From NCBI GenBank assembly GCA_964036275.1, contig OZ038438.1:12108720-12172719 (forward strand): a stretch of DNA of 64,000 nucleotides, in the 5' to 3' direction. The stretch comes from Litoditis marina (lineage: Eukaryota > Nematoda > Chromadorea > Rhabditida > Rhabditidae). Position numbers and translations under genes: made by a program. The notes beneath the pieces were generated by a model that saw only the letters and a list, made by a program, of their open reading frames with translations, was not told the DNA's origin and did not search any database. Positions 1 to 12,907 of the stretch are shown here, piece by piece (positions within the stretch are counted from its first letter, which is position 1; each line of letters begins with the position of its first letter).

Positions 1-2712
1 TCCAACATCGGAAGCCGTTCCTCTAATCGGTCGGTTCACAAATTGCACAACTTACACATTTGGCGATCAACATTGACAACGAATTTATGAAGAAAAAAAA
101 CAATCGTTCTCTTCTCTTTCACAAATGACGTTCTAATGAGACGGACAAATTTTTTTAATTTCACATCTCAGACCGGATTTAAAAGTATTCCCACTGCTGT
201 GGGATACCTGTATCTTTTCAAAAACACGTGATTTCTTTGTTTTCGTATCTAGACGACGAGATAGAGATAGAGGTGTTGTTCAACAGGCGATAGAAAAACC
301 AGATGGTGCTGGGAGATTCCAGAATTCGTACTCAGTTTTGTTTGTCACAGGTGCCTTTTTCTCGTGCTGCATGTTGGTAGTGTCAGCATCGGTGGTATTC
401 ACTGTTCTCGTTCTCAATCTCCACAACAGAAAACCTGAAACGCATGAAATGAGTCCTTTCGTGAGTGTTTTCATTCTGTTGTCCCAAAAAACATTAAAAA
501 AAGGAAAACAAGGTGAAATATACACCCAGCGGTATCGAACAGTGTGCAAAATATCAAATATCTTCGAGAAGATCTTTCATTGACTTTATGCTCGTTACAG
601 TATGTCGATTCTTGCTTGGAGCATGCTCAAATTCCGTTAATTTCGTTGTTCTGTTTTTCATATGTTTATACATGTAAATAAGTCCATGAAACAATAGTAA
701 GTCTTGTTTAGCTGCGGAGCTGTCTTCTCGTCTGGCTGCCTTGGCTCCTAATGATGCGTAGGCCGGGCACAACCGTTTTCAATAGAAAGGAGTTTCAAGT
801 ACGTCACAGATTCAATTCACCCATATATTTGCCAAGACTTGTCCTACCCCAAAACTTGTTTTCGTTTAATTCATCGGAATGTTCCATTTGTCAGGCTGTA
901 AAAGCGGAAGAAAAGGCCCGCGGTGTCGAGAAACGGGTACTCACCAACGGAGTGGACAGGAACGGGACAGGAGGGGAGAATGGCCTCTCTATTCTCCAAT
1001 CCATTCATCCAACCAAACCGAGATCCTGCATAGTCGACTTGGCTCCTCCCTCAGGTTAGGGATAGCTCGCGGCACCTTCGCAATAATAGAAATCATCTGA
1101 TCTTTCAGAAATCTGCTGATTCGGTAATGATCAAAGCCAAGTTCGTTTCTAGGTTGTTGCGTAACAGGTCGGAAGTGGGTTAATTCTAAAACTCGTTCCG
1201 TTTCCAACCAACCAATTTGAAACAAAACGAATTTACCCATAATCTTCGTGAAAAAAATTGATTAAGAAACGTGCTCTCGGTGTCCGCCTCCATAGAGAAC
1301 TACACGTCTCTGCTCAAAATGTTTTTCGGACTCTGAAGAAGTTATCAACAACATAACCGTGCACACTTCTCCAAGTTACAGTGCGATTATATGAGCCATA
1401 TCGTTGTGTTTTCTTCTCTCTCAGAGCAAACAATAAGTTTCACGGATAATTTTAAATTCAACGAATTTTTGTAACTTGCTGGATGTTGTAATCTCTTTCT
1501 CTTGCTTTCCAGCAGCCTCTTACACGCACTGTTTTCATCACAACTTGTCGACCCCTTCTTTAGCAACAACGGGAACGCTTGGAACACTTCAGACAAAGTC
1601 AGATTTCCTCAGACCAGATCCGGTTCCTGAGAAGGAAAAGGAACAGTGTGAGTATACGCCTCCAGATCTCATCCACAAACCATGGAAAAGTTCGAACGGT
1701 GGTTTCTTTTTCGTTTTCAGTATTTGTCCTTTTACCGAAATCACCACCCTAGATTTCGAGTAAACCGTACGTATGACGTTTTTTACTGACTTCCGGAATT
1801 TGTAATTTTCGAGAAAAAGCGAGAAAAGACCCAAGACAATTTTGCTTTTCCTCAAACATCATGCCCGTTGATATGACTGCAAAGTAGTATGAGAGACTAG
1901 ACGAAGGAGGAAGGGTTATGGCCGCCGAGATAATCGTGCATTTGGTGTCAGATCGCACACATTTATCTAAACTGAACTTTTCTACTTAAATGACAAGTTC
2001 ACTGGAGTTCGTTTGAAAAATCAAACTTTCAGCTTTGACAGTTGTGGAAATGAACAGATGCATGCAGAAAGCCTGTATGGAACTAAAGAATATAACAAGT
2101 CAAGTGAAGGTGATGCGACGACGCATGGACGAAGATGAGCGGGTACGTGAGGAAACAGTTGTGCGCTGTTGTGATATAGACTATGAGCAAATTGTTGTAC
2201 TTTGATCTAGATGTACACCGTAATTTACGATGTTCGATTGGACGGGATCAAACTACAAACACTGTGGGATAGCATACACCGTGATGGCATGTTCTCGAAA
2301 GGACGAACCCAAAACCTCATTTCACCGAAACGGGCCCATTTACCGTCTTCAGCCCAACGCTGTTGTTACATGAATATCAAGATGCAAAGGGCCGTTCTCT
2401 CACAAAACATTTCGCATTCGTTACGGCTACGTACGGTTACGGTCGAGATGGTTTACACCCGAATGAGAGCCGAAGTATGAGAAACGGAATCCATCACACC
2501 AGAGCTTACATGTCAAAAACTGTCGAAACTGGAACATCTTCCACGTTTCCAATATTGGTTCATTTATTGTGAGATTTCAGGACGAACAAGCGGAGAACGA
2601 CTGGAAATTCGCGGCGATGGTGGTAGACAGAATGTGCCTTTTCACTTTTACAATTTTCATAGTTGTATCAACTTGTGGAATCATGTTCAGTTCACCTCAC
2701 CTCATTGCGTGA
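1..2712 (+). CDS. Nicotinic acetylcholine receptor subunit (alpha7/ACR-like), 3' half only
   Basis: Seven phase-consistent exons: 2-29, 351-460, 712-798, 895-1054, 1513-1647, 2033-2142 and 2581-2712, totalling 762 nt (253 residues plus stop). The first exon carries [10 protein letters not shown], the M2-M3 linker of cys-loop cation channels. Exon 2 is M3 ([20 protein letters not shown]) followed by PETHEMSPF. Exon 3 starts the cytoplasmic loop ([12 protein letters not shown]). Exons 4-5 are a variable loop. Exon 6 is an amphipathic stretch. The last exon has [12 protein letters not shown], then M4, ending in SSPHLIA. The order and motifs fit a pentameric acetylcholine-gated channel subunit in the plasma membrane of muscle or neurons. 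The ligand-binding domain, M1 and most of M2 lie upstream of the window, so alpha versus non-alpha type and ion selectivity cannot be judged. The family call is firm; the exact orthologue is not. Confidence 0.92.
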
Positions 2713-4119
2713 GATCATTCGATTTGGAAACGATGTTTTTACATTATAGTACATTCGAGCTGATCGACGAGAAAATTTGATGAGTGTCATCCTCTTAACA
2801 GTCGTGTTCTGAAGAGGTGCTTCGTAACTATTCAGTGGAACTAATGTTGATTCACTGTCTCCAATAATATACTATATTTCGCATGCAATAAGTTGATGAT
2901 GATTTAAGTTGTATGTAAATACAGTGTATTAACGAATTATCATAGATCTAATTTTTAAAATTAACGGGAGAACCATCTTCCATTGTTTGTAGGGAGTAAT
3001 TGCTGTTTGAAAATAGTTTTACCCGTTAAGATCAGTTTTTTTTTTCATTTTAATTTTAATGTCATAACTGAATTGAGTCATTACGGTCGAGATGGAATTG
3101 AGTCGTCATAACTGAATTGAGTCACAGTTGTAATGTGTCATTTGAATTGCTGAACAGAGATAGCCTTTGTCCCACTTTCACATGTTTTTAATTCTCTACA
3201 GAATTTCCTTTACTATTTTTGTTAGTCTTTCCATTCCATTTAAATTGGCCAATATTGCTCAAATTTTCTTACATCTCGAATGATTGAGAAAATGGTGTTG
3301 TATATGAATGAAACGTGTTGAACCCTTGTAAAGAGAGAAATTTCCGTAAGCATCTCGGTAATTGGGCATGCGGCTTGTGTCCCACCACGATCGCCTGATC
3401 ACGGTAACCCTTCAAATGAGGGTCATTTCGCTGTAAATTGCCGTATTTAGTGGTAATTTAAATGATGATTTAAATACCCTGGTCGATCTGAAAGGTGCTA
3501 AAACCTTAACCCAATCTATTCCAGAAGAAAACATGCTCGGTTCATGTAATTTCTTATAACGCGTCGGAAAGTATTAAACACTGTTTGATTATTGTTTGTA
3601 CAAATAATAATATTATAAAATGGATGAGTGCTTCTGTCCGTTATTAACCTTGCCTATCAGTAGGCTGAATGATTGACTTCATAAAAATCTGTTTTGCACT
3701 GCGTATAAATTATCTGGCCCAAACCTGTAAATACGAAAACAATAAAGAAATTTCTCTTTTTCACCTGAGACAGCATAGTCATCAATACTACATAGAAAAA
3801 AGCAGAAGAATTGGCATTGGTTATTATAGCTGGAAGATTAGTTCAACACAACAACACGTGGATTAATAAAGTGCAAATTGATGATGGTTTGACGTGATCA
3901 TTTATTTGATTTTCCGTCAGCTAACTCCAAAAATTGCAGCTTGCCTCAATTTTTGCTACCGATTCATAAATTAATGAAACAGACACGCGTGAAATTGGCT
4001 CGTAGTAGAGAAGTTGATATGTTTTCAAGTTAACTTCGATTGCGCTTTATTCAATTGGTATCAGTAGTTTGCCGCTAGTAAACAGTAGTTTATCAGTCCA
4101 GTCATCAGTCATCGTCAGT
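2713..4119. other. Intergenic, A+T-rich
   Basis: I see no gene here. A short duplication around 3061-3125 repeats the phrase cataactgaattgagtca. AATAAA occurs at about 3864 on the plus strand but is too far from the receptor stop to assign. Confidence 0.5.
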
Positions 4120-4800
4120 ATGTCGATTCAAAGTCAATTGACGTATGGTATGCTCTGGTTATTGTTGAAAAAAATTCTCTGGTTCTTGTTGTTGAAGTTG
4201 AACATTTTTAAGACGAGTAAGTACAGCTGAGAACTTTGTACAATCCCGAAAAAATAAGAATTTTTAGTCAAAAAGTAATGCTGGAACGGAACCGCATTTT
4301 TTCTAGAAAAGACTTGAGGGCAATAGAGAAATTGAAATTTTGAATTTTATTGACGTATACAAGTTCCACCAAGTCGCATAACGACTGAAGCTGATGAAAA
4401 TAATCTCAATCTTTCTGTAATTCATGAATACTTGTATGTTGTAGTTTTCTATTATAAACGTATTGCTGTACTACTAACTCATAATAATACTTTCAGATTC
4501 ACTCGTCTTCTTGGTTATTCAAAAAAATACTTTCTGTTTTGATTGTCATTCGATAACAAGTTGAGTATTGATAAATATTTACTCTTCAAATATTGCACAC
4601 AGTATGAAGATGCGAAGATTATGGCCGAATTGAGCTCAGGAAAAATAGGCTATGAGTTGTTCAACACAATGGTCGCACGGTGTGCAGTGATCGGTCATGT
4701 TCCACCATTCCAATGTCATCTACCGCACAGGCTCCTTGATTGGTTCGAGTATTTTCACACAGGAAAATTACCTGAAAAAATTCGATATGCGTTAGCCTAA
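4120..4800 (+). other. Doubtful two-part ORF, possible orphan gene or relic
   Basis: An ATG at 4120 opens a 32-codon hydrophobic stretch (MLWLLLKKILWFLLLK) up to a GTAAGT donor at 4217. A TTTCAG acceptor precedes 4497. From 4541 to 4800 an 86-codon ORF runs to a TAA stop and looks protein-like (tail HTGKLPEKIRYALA), but joining it to the first part in the observed phase gives early stops. In its own frame an in-frame TGA at 4538-4540 separates FTRLLGYSKKYFLF from the rest. Either the model is wrong, an exon is missed, or this is a decayed gene. I do not recognise the product and it may not be expressed. Confidence 0.3.
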
Positions 4801-5253
4801 CACTCAGGCAGAATACGAAAACCGTAGTCTATTAATTTTTTAGCAACGGTTATGCTGTTTCTAAAAATGTGGAACTCGATTAGCAAAGATATACTAAAAC
4901 GAGTTGAACAGTTTTTAAATGTTATCTAAATGTGATTGACATTGATTTCTGATCTCGAAATGTTCCATATGCACTTCAATAGATGCGAGAAGTCAATTGA
5001 GATCACAAAAAGCGCCCCCTGCCTTTGGGAACTCACTTTATTTCTAATATCTTGAAACTTGTTTTGATTGTGTGTCGATTTGAAGGAATAAACATTATTT
5101 TATCATCTTTCTTCAACGAGTTTTTGCGTAGCGAGTAATTGGCCCTAGATGGAACGGATGGATTGTGGCTTAACACATCGAAACGAAAGAGGTTACGGTG
5201 AGTTCTATTGGCAAAGTCCAAGTTTTCATTTCAATTTGTAAGCGTCTACACTC
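4801..5253. other. Short intergenic gap holding 3' end signals
   Basis: No gene seen. On the minus strand an AATAAA (5037-5042) lies about 215 nt past the proposed stop of the MAM-domain gene and is a plausible polyadenylation signal for it. Confidence 0.4.
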
Positions 5254-8200
5254 CTATAATGGCGCACTACAACCCTCTCTCTGAAAACATGTCAGTGTAT
5301 TGTATTTTATTGATACTGTGTCTGAAAACTTTTCTCATGAATTACCTTTTCGGTTCCTTTCGGACATGTGAAACTGGCGGTCTTCCATACCCGGTCGGAC
5401 ACGGAGACGAATTTGTCAGAACTGAATGGACAGGTCTCAATAGTTCCACAACAACCTGAACGATAATACGATGAAAAAGTAGATCAATCAATTTATCAAT
5501 GACACCTTCTGAATACGTGTAAAGTCGAGGTAGATATGCTAGCAACAGCTATAGTAACAGCTATACACAAAACAAATTTTTTGGGTGAGTAAATGGTCTA
5601 CTATATTTGAGTACCAGTATATTTCCTATGCGAAACTAACCCTTGAGTTGAACTCCGTGAGTTCCCTCATAATATCGGAAGCGCAGTCGAGACTTCTCGG
5701 TGAATGCGTCTGTCGTTGCTTCGAGTCCCGCCATTTCACGGGGGAACAAGAATGTGGCCGCATAGAAGTCTCCTTCTGGAAAAAGCGAAGTATTTTTCAC
5801 AGTTATGTTGTGTAACAGCTATAGCCAGCTGGAAAATAATACATTCCATGTGTACTTCTTAACCGGGGGTTATCAAGCAACATTGTAGTTTGATCTACGG
5901 ACACATAATAGTTTCAGAAGTTTGCCCCAAACGCGCTAGTGACAAACTACAAAAACAGCAGAGCGACTAAAAATACCGCCAAGAATTGCACTCTAGGTGT
6001 ATTGCAATTAAATAACGGTCCATAAGTCAGAATGAAATAGTACTGAGATAACCTGTTCTATTTAGGGATTTTTCTCAGTTTTTAGGCGTGAACATCAGAT
6101 ACTCAGTAGTTGTATGATCGCCGCCAATTTCAGTTACTGATACTGTTGGTGTTATTCTATTGTTGGACGTTCTTGTATGGAATATTTCGGTTTGACTTTG
6201 GTTGCTACACCTCTTGAATCATAATATCTCACTGACCACTGCTTTCTCTGACTCCGGTGACGCGGTTCATGAACTGTCCTTCCGCTACTTGGAACTTGGT
6301 TGTGAGTCCTCGGATAGATTGGGTCTGATGTGCGTCTTTGTAGTTACAAGTGTGTCCTGTAAACAAAATATGTTTGAATAGGTCTATATAGAACTTCAGT
6401 GTTAACACTTTGGGGGTTTAAAACCGCTACAGAAGATCATTCTGCAATATGTTCATACATTTAACCTTGATTGTGCTCAGAATGATTGACAATTGTGAAC
6501 GCAGCTTGGTTCATGAACTTTAAGGCATTTTTCATCCCAACCTGTGTCTCCTTCAACTTACGCTATTTCTCTGTTTTCAAATGCTACCTGAACACAAGTG
6601 CCGCAAAATAGTACACGAATTGAGAGACAAGAAGAGCTGAAGGTGTGGGGATCTTCTAGCAAACCGTACTCTGAGCGCTTCGTGAAGTTTCTCGTTTTGA
6701 ATGTATAGAACACAAACACAATACATGTTTTTCTATGCTGTTGAATGAATCGTGCCTCACCTCCTTCGAAGTCGCACTTTGTGCTCTGGCAGATGCTTTC
6801 GGAAAACTTCTTCGTTTTGGCACCCTTGATCACTGGCTGACCGCGACTCTTTGGCCTGAAGTATTTGTTGAGATGATGTGGGGTAAAAATTTCTACCCTT
6901 TCTAACCATAACTACACCATTGGTTATTCTCGTCATGCTTCACCAACTTATCTATTTTATGAATAGGGTTTTTCAACGATATTCAGGCAACTCACTTCTT
7001 GATGCTCTCAATGACGGTTTCCTCAATCTCCTTACTGACCCCAGCGTGTGTGTTGTGTTGACCACCCTGGGCCCGGAAGGCAGACTGACCTCCCTAAATG
7101 AATTATGATTACAGTAAACTTCTGATTCTTGTTTTGTACAGAACTCGCATTTTTTCGAGACTTAGCCAGTACAGGACTTGATAGAAGTGCATTTTGCTAT
7201 CCATTCTTTGTAGAGAAGGTTTGAAAGTGAGGTCCTGAGATAATGATTATCCTCTTTTTTTAGTTTTTCAACAATATGAACCTATAATTCTCATAAATTA
7301 TATTCAGATGTTAGTACTGTGTAGAGATTGACTAACCATTCGATGAACTATTTCTCTATACGCAACTATTTGGAACAATGTTTGTTGCGAACTTGTAGTG
7401 CACAACCTCTAATTCTCATTCTATGTTCTCTCACATTCCTTCTCTCTCTTCAATGTTATCTGATTGTGCCTTGTGACTGTCATACTCTACTGTATGAACA
7501 TATCATATTCTACTTCTAATTCGATTGTACGAAGACCTACGAGAGGTAGGCACTATCAAAGACCCTTTGAAAGGACATATAAAATACCCCATCTTGGGAA
7601 GCGCAACTACAAGACCCCACCGCAGAGGGCAACCTGAACGTGGACCTGATTATCCACTGAATGTTGATCATTTGAAATCAACAGATTATCGGGAAGCTCA
7701 CCTGGAAACCATCTTTTCCAAATCTGTCCGCTGCAGCTTTAAGGGTACCTTCTCCCTCGAGGTTGCGCTCCTTCTTGCGCAAGTTTCCGAACTCTTCGGA
7801 TGGCTGAAATTATCAATAATCAAATCAATCCAGGCTGAAAGTGGCATGAAAGTGATTGTTTAGTGTGAATACATTATAATTTGTTTCGAAATTTCTCAAA
7901 CCATGCTTTTAGAGAAGATTAAATGGAAACGTGTAAACGCAACTGAAGTGGAACAGTCTTGGAGAACATAAATACATCGGTAATAATCTAATAATAAGTG
8001 CAATACACTTTGTCATTTTCATACCTTTCCTGCGAATGTCTTCTCTCCGAGTACTGCTGTTTTGTGGTTCGTGCTCTCCACAGTCTGTCTATGCGCAGCC
8101 TCCTGTTGTAGCTCTTCTTCGTCCTGAACAAAAGAAACAATAGAGGGAAAAATAAATTGACAATTACTGGTGTATCATTGTTCACTTAGCCACATAAAAA

Positions 8201-11200
8201 TTCATAGATGTTCTGTTCATCGAGACAACGGCATTACTAGTAGTAAACTAAGAGCGCAACCAAATCATAAGTTAAAGGATAAAATTACATATTTTAAATA
8301 TAAATTTGAAATAAATATTTCAAGAATAAACCTTTTTTGATGTGACAGTTTGCGTTTTGTACTTTTTTTTTCAGAAAACCGACCTGGCTCTGGCATTCGG
8401 GACCGGAGTGGTCGTAGGAGACTTCAATATCGTCGAGAATGGCCATGTCACCCGACTCGCCCACGAAGTTCGACGCAACAAAGACAATCTGAAAGAGCAG
8501 AACAAATGCTGGATTGTAGTGGCCTGGGGACATGTTTTTTTCTGTTGAATTTTTCCCGATTATCTTTTTTGTCGTGGTCCGAGAGTTCAGAACAGCAAAA
8601 AAACTTCGTACACTTCCGGAAACTCGGAAAAGTGAAAAACTGGTCGGTTGTGGTGGACGAGACCGACAAAAACAGTGAGATTCGTCATCTTCTCGAAGTT
8701 CATCATCGAATAGGAGTACTCACATCGACTAGAGAGGTTCTGGGCAGAACAACTTCGGTAGTTGCGAGACCATTAACCAGGGGGAACTCCTGACAGTTCA
8801 GGAGGGGGTTGTGTTCGACATTGTTGGGGAAAGATTCTCGCAGACAAACTTGCAGCAGAACATTCTCCGATTGCCAATGTCTGCAAAACAATAAAAATGG
8901 TACCAGTGAAACAGTTGGTGGGTCACCATTAGCATATCAGTTGGTACATTGAACTTCTGACTTCTACAAAACTATAAAACAGAGAAAAAGTTTTAATAAT
9001 TGACGGAGCAAAGTCGTATAATATCAACAGTCGACGGAAAAATAACTATTTGTCCGGTTCGGATTCAAGCTTTGTCAAGTCGATATCGTTCACTTATGAA
9101 AACATATATCAAATTAGTTCATGAGTAAGAGGTTTCCAGCTCTCATTCGACAACTATCAGATCACAGTCGCCTGGAAGAATTTTGAAATAGAATATTTGT
9201 TTATTGTTTCATGCCTACCAATAATGTTGGAAGTATTACCTTGCTCGCACTGTGATTGGGCTGGAGGAGCATCCGATTGAGCAAGATGCGAACTGAGCCT
9301 CATCTGATGGGGCAGCTCCCCGGGCGTATGCAACCAAGTAACTTCCTTCTGTAAAATTACTTTGAAGTATTTTGTACATTATTTAAGTTAAGTTGAAGTC
9401 AAAATACGAATAATGTTTGTTTGTCTCTACTGGAACAGTTTTCGATGACTGGAAGATGGTTCTTGTGAATTCTTTCAGATCTGATTGTTCTGCCAACACT
9501 GAATGACCAATCTTAACCCAAATCCATTGTAAAGACGAGCGACAGTGTTTTTTTTTCCTACGAATCAAGTACCTGGTAGACGAATACACACGTTCATAAT
9601 ATAGCACTGATGCTTGGATAACTTCGACAAACCTCAATAACCCCCATAGCCATAGCCCAGCTTAGTAGAATACTCTATTCCTTAATTTGAATAAAATTTG
9701 CCTCATGTGGGTCTCGAACCCAGTCGGTTTAGAACCCAGCATAAACTAAATAGAAACATGCGATAGGTTGATATAATACCACGATTCTATTATCGCGATA
9801 CAGAAGTTGATTGTTTTGAACATGGTCTTGATGTTTTTGAAAGTTGGCTGACTGAGAGAACTATTTATCTCCCGTTTATAGTTTTCGATGACTCCGACAC
9901 ACCCTTTAGAAAGTGAGAAGAATGCGCGGTAATTTTGATCGATAGATACATTTGGGGACTGCGCGGTGGTCGAAATACATCCGGGAAAGGAAGAAGGATA
10001 TCTTCTCTCGCGTCTCACCCGTGTTTCTCATTGTATTCCCGGTCAGATGAAGAGATTTAACTGCCGTTTTGATGGTCGGACATGACATTTTATGTTCGCT
10101 ACATGGAGTTGCGTCGAGAGAGAAGTTCATTATGGGAAAGGCAAGCAATGTTTCGCAACAGATATGTCTCTTCTGCTACATATTACAGAGCTGTTCTCGA
10201 AAATGTGACCTGATGTTAACTAAAACTCTTTGAAGTAAGAGAGGAACGCGAAAATACACAAACTTTTTTTAACAATGTTAAAATCCAAAGGTCTGATCTT
10301 TGAACCTGCGCACAACAAGCTACATTACAAATCTTATCATTTTTCTCTTTCCAACCAGATTAATATTCTCAAGATTATTCAGATTACACAACATGGAGAG
10401 CATGACCTGTATTCTGACTATGACAGCTAGAAATCGGAGCTAAAATTAATTTCAGTTGATAATCTTGTGGGGGGGGGATTATTATCAAAGTTGTAGTTTT
10501 CAAAGCGTATAGTTGTTTCGCCTTATACAAAAACGTCTGAATCGCGCCCGGTTTTCACCTTTGACCATTAGAGGAGGCCACACATTCTTGTCATTATGGA
10601 ATTGACTCGCAGACTGGTTCCAGCGTCTCGCGGCTAGACAATCCTTAGTTGTAAGATATAAAGACTAAGAAGAACAAAGACAGGAGAACTTCCTCACGAA
10701 ACTGACTGAAGAGTTTGTCACATCAGTATTACATTCAGATTATGCTGAAGTCACAATGGATGAAAAAATACTCAGAAACGAGGTTTGAAGTTCGAGAGGA
10801 AAGAATTATATAAATCAGTGAGTTCAAACATACGTGGAGATGGTGAATTCTTGAATACAAGTTTGTCGGGCGTTCCGCTGGCGATTTGCCAATCCAACTG
10901 GTCATCAGGTGGGGGCACATTTGCCCAACAGCACGGTCGACCGTCGAAGTTACAGGTCAGAGCAGGTCCTGTGAGAAACGTTCAATATAAATGCATCAAC
11001 TGTTTTCCTTGTGTTTTACCTCCGCCAAAATATGAGTTACAACAGAAGTAGTAGTTATTGGAAGGAACCGCAGAAATGAGATTAATTACGAAGCTGTTGT
11101 GACTTATTTGCGGAATTGTATACCTGTGCAAAACCTAGTGCAGATACTCTCAGTTGGTGGGCACAGTTATTCTAACTCGTTTACATTCCAACTCATATAT

Positions 11201-12907
11201 GTTACATTGTAGGATGGAAAGGTTCGTGTTCAGATTGTCTGTGAAATTGTTTTAATTCTCACCCGAGTTAACTGGTCCACCTCCTTCTGCATTGTAGCCG
11301 TCAGCGCTGAACTCGGTTAATGAAACTTGACGTCCGAGAAGACCTTAAAAATGAACATACTCAATGATTCCTTAAACGGTTCGAACTGAATTGCTCCAAT
11401 CTAAACTTATTGTGTATAGCTGCGCCTTGTAGAAAACCGATCCAGACTACTTGGTATTTCCGCGTCATTTTCCCCAGGTAGTACAGGCGTGTACATCAAT
11501 CATTCAACAGCAGAACGGAAAGAAGATTAGCTATTTTTTTCGATTTTCAGTCTTTTTCTAACCTTTATTGCCCTTATCCGATCGCACTTATTTCTAAATT
11601 TCGGATAATAAAACACAAAATATGCTTGAATAGCCCGCGCTTGTGCAGACTTTCGCGAAAGTAAATGTTAATCCTCTCTGACCTAGTAAGGTACGATTAA
11701 GCGGCGTTTCGATCTTGTTCGCGGAAAGGCCAGCGAATCTACAAACTTTAAAAAAGGGTGGGAAGAGACACTATTGGTATCGATGTGCAATAGAAAAACA
11801 GAACTAATAGAAAATGAACATGAACGCACTCTATTTGAACACAGGAAAATTCCAAAGACAAATAAACTCCAATTATAACAATCGAGGATAAAGTGGCTGT
11901 GGGTAGTGTCTCTGTTCCATGGGTGTTAAAGTAATTTTGCAGTGAATTACAATTTTCATATACGGAGAAAAATATAGAAAAAACAAGAACAAACCTCTGA
12001 GGAAACTCCTAGTTTGTGTGTTACTAACCATAACTAACTGAGCGTTTTGAGCAAAAGATTCAAATACACTTGCATAGCGTTTCAACCGAACTCACTTTCA
12101 ATGGAGCTGCCTTGCGTTCCAATTGGTTGAGTAGGTGCCTTACCAGCCGCAGCTACACGTGCAGCAGGGAATACAGCCTGGTTCACTCCGAACTTAAACA
12201 AAAACGATGAATTTACTGTGATACATACAGAGTGGTTTGAAATACTAATGAATTACAAGAAAAGAACTGGAAACTAGTTTAGGACCTGTTGGGCAGGTAC
12301 AGGTGCTTGCTGGAACTGTTGTGTGGGCGCTCCATACTGGAACTGTCGTTGATTCGTGGGAAAACACGCCAAATTACCTGAAATGAAATTTGTCTTGAAT
12401 CGTTTTTGACCACTTTATATGAATCCCAATAGAAGATTCGCATGTTCCTGCTTTCGTTTTCATGCGCGCTGGTTTTTGCAAGAGGTCCATCGTAATCTGT
12501 CACAAAGGAGCGAGCGGTCAACGGGGCAATTATGTTTCAAATCTACATATCTCTTTCACTGGAAAATCCGAGACGATAACTCGGTCAGTGTATTCGAACT
12601 ATAAATGAATATAAACATGTAAAACTTTTGCCTATGTCACATTCTAATACACACATATGGCACACGATCGCGACTAAAATGTGCACAGATGAAACCGTAT
12701 GGTGACACAGCAACATATATAACTATAAATACTACCAAACAACATTTTTCGACATACTTTTTCGAATAGAAGCTCGGTAGAGTTTGTTGTTTAAAGGGTG
12801 ACTGTAGTAAGTTTGCTATTACAAGGACGGATAGACTGTTCCGGCGGGATAAGTTTCATAAAAGACAAACCATTGAGGAAAGCCGCTATCAGCAGGAGAT
12901 GCTTCAT
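5254..12907 (-). CDS. Secreted protein with two MAM-type domains
   Basis: Sixteen exons, 5'->3': 12823-12907, 12286-12377, 12096-12192, 11263-11343, 10834-10968, 9240-9348, 8724-8880, 8384-8488, 8025-8123, 7702-7803, 6996-7093, 6761-6855, 6237-6356, 5641-5775, 5346-5455, 5254-5280; all phases agree (about 548 residues). It starts with a signal peptide (MKHLLLIAAFLNGLSF) and a Gln/Pro-rich segment. Residues of about 120-285 form a MAM domain: CNFDGRPCCWANVPPPDDQL, then GSYLVAYARG, NVLLQVCLRESFPNN and ILDDIEVSY. A charged linker (about 290-395) follows. A second, divergent MAM-like unit begins at CDFEGGHTC and includes TFLFPREMAG and FRYYEGTHGV. MAM domains mediate extracellular adhesion or assembly; the partner is unknown. 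Weak points are the exon 2 donor (GTCCTA; GTACCT nearby is an alternative) and the tiny last exon, which leaves the second domain without its usual ending. Confidence 0.85.

Noticed and set aside
6560..6600. Extra 22-nt exon in the MAM gene between 6761 and 6356
   Set aside because: Exons 6761-6855 and 6237-6356 join directly in phase and give a continuous CDFEGGHTC; adding the extra piece breaks the frame.
8350..8793. Long plus-strand ORF (147 codons)
   Set aside because: It is antisense to two in-phase exons of the MAM-domain gene (8384-8488 and 8724-8880), whose reading matches a known domain.
9695..9760. tRNA-like box B on the minus strand (gggttcgagaccc)
   Set aside because: There is no matching A box, anticodon stem or acceptor pairing at tRNA spacing.
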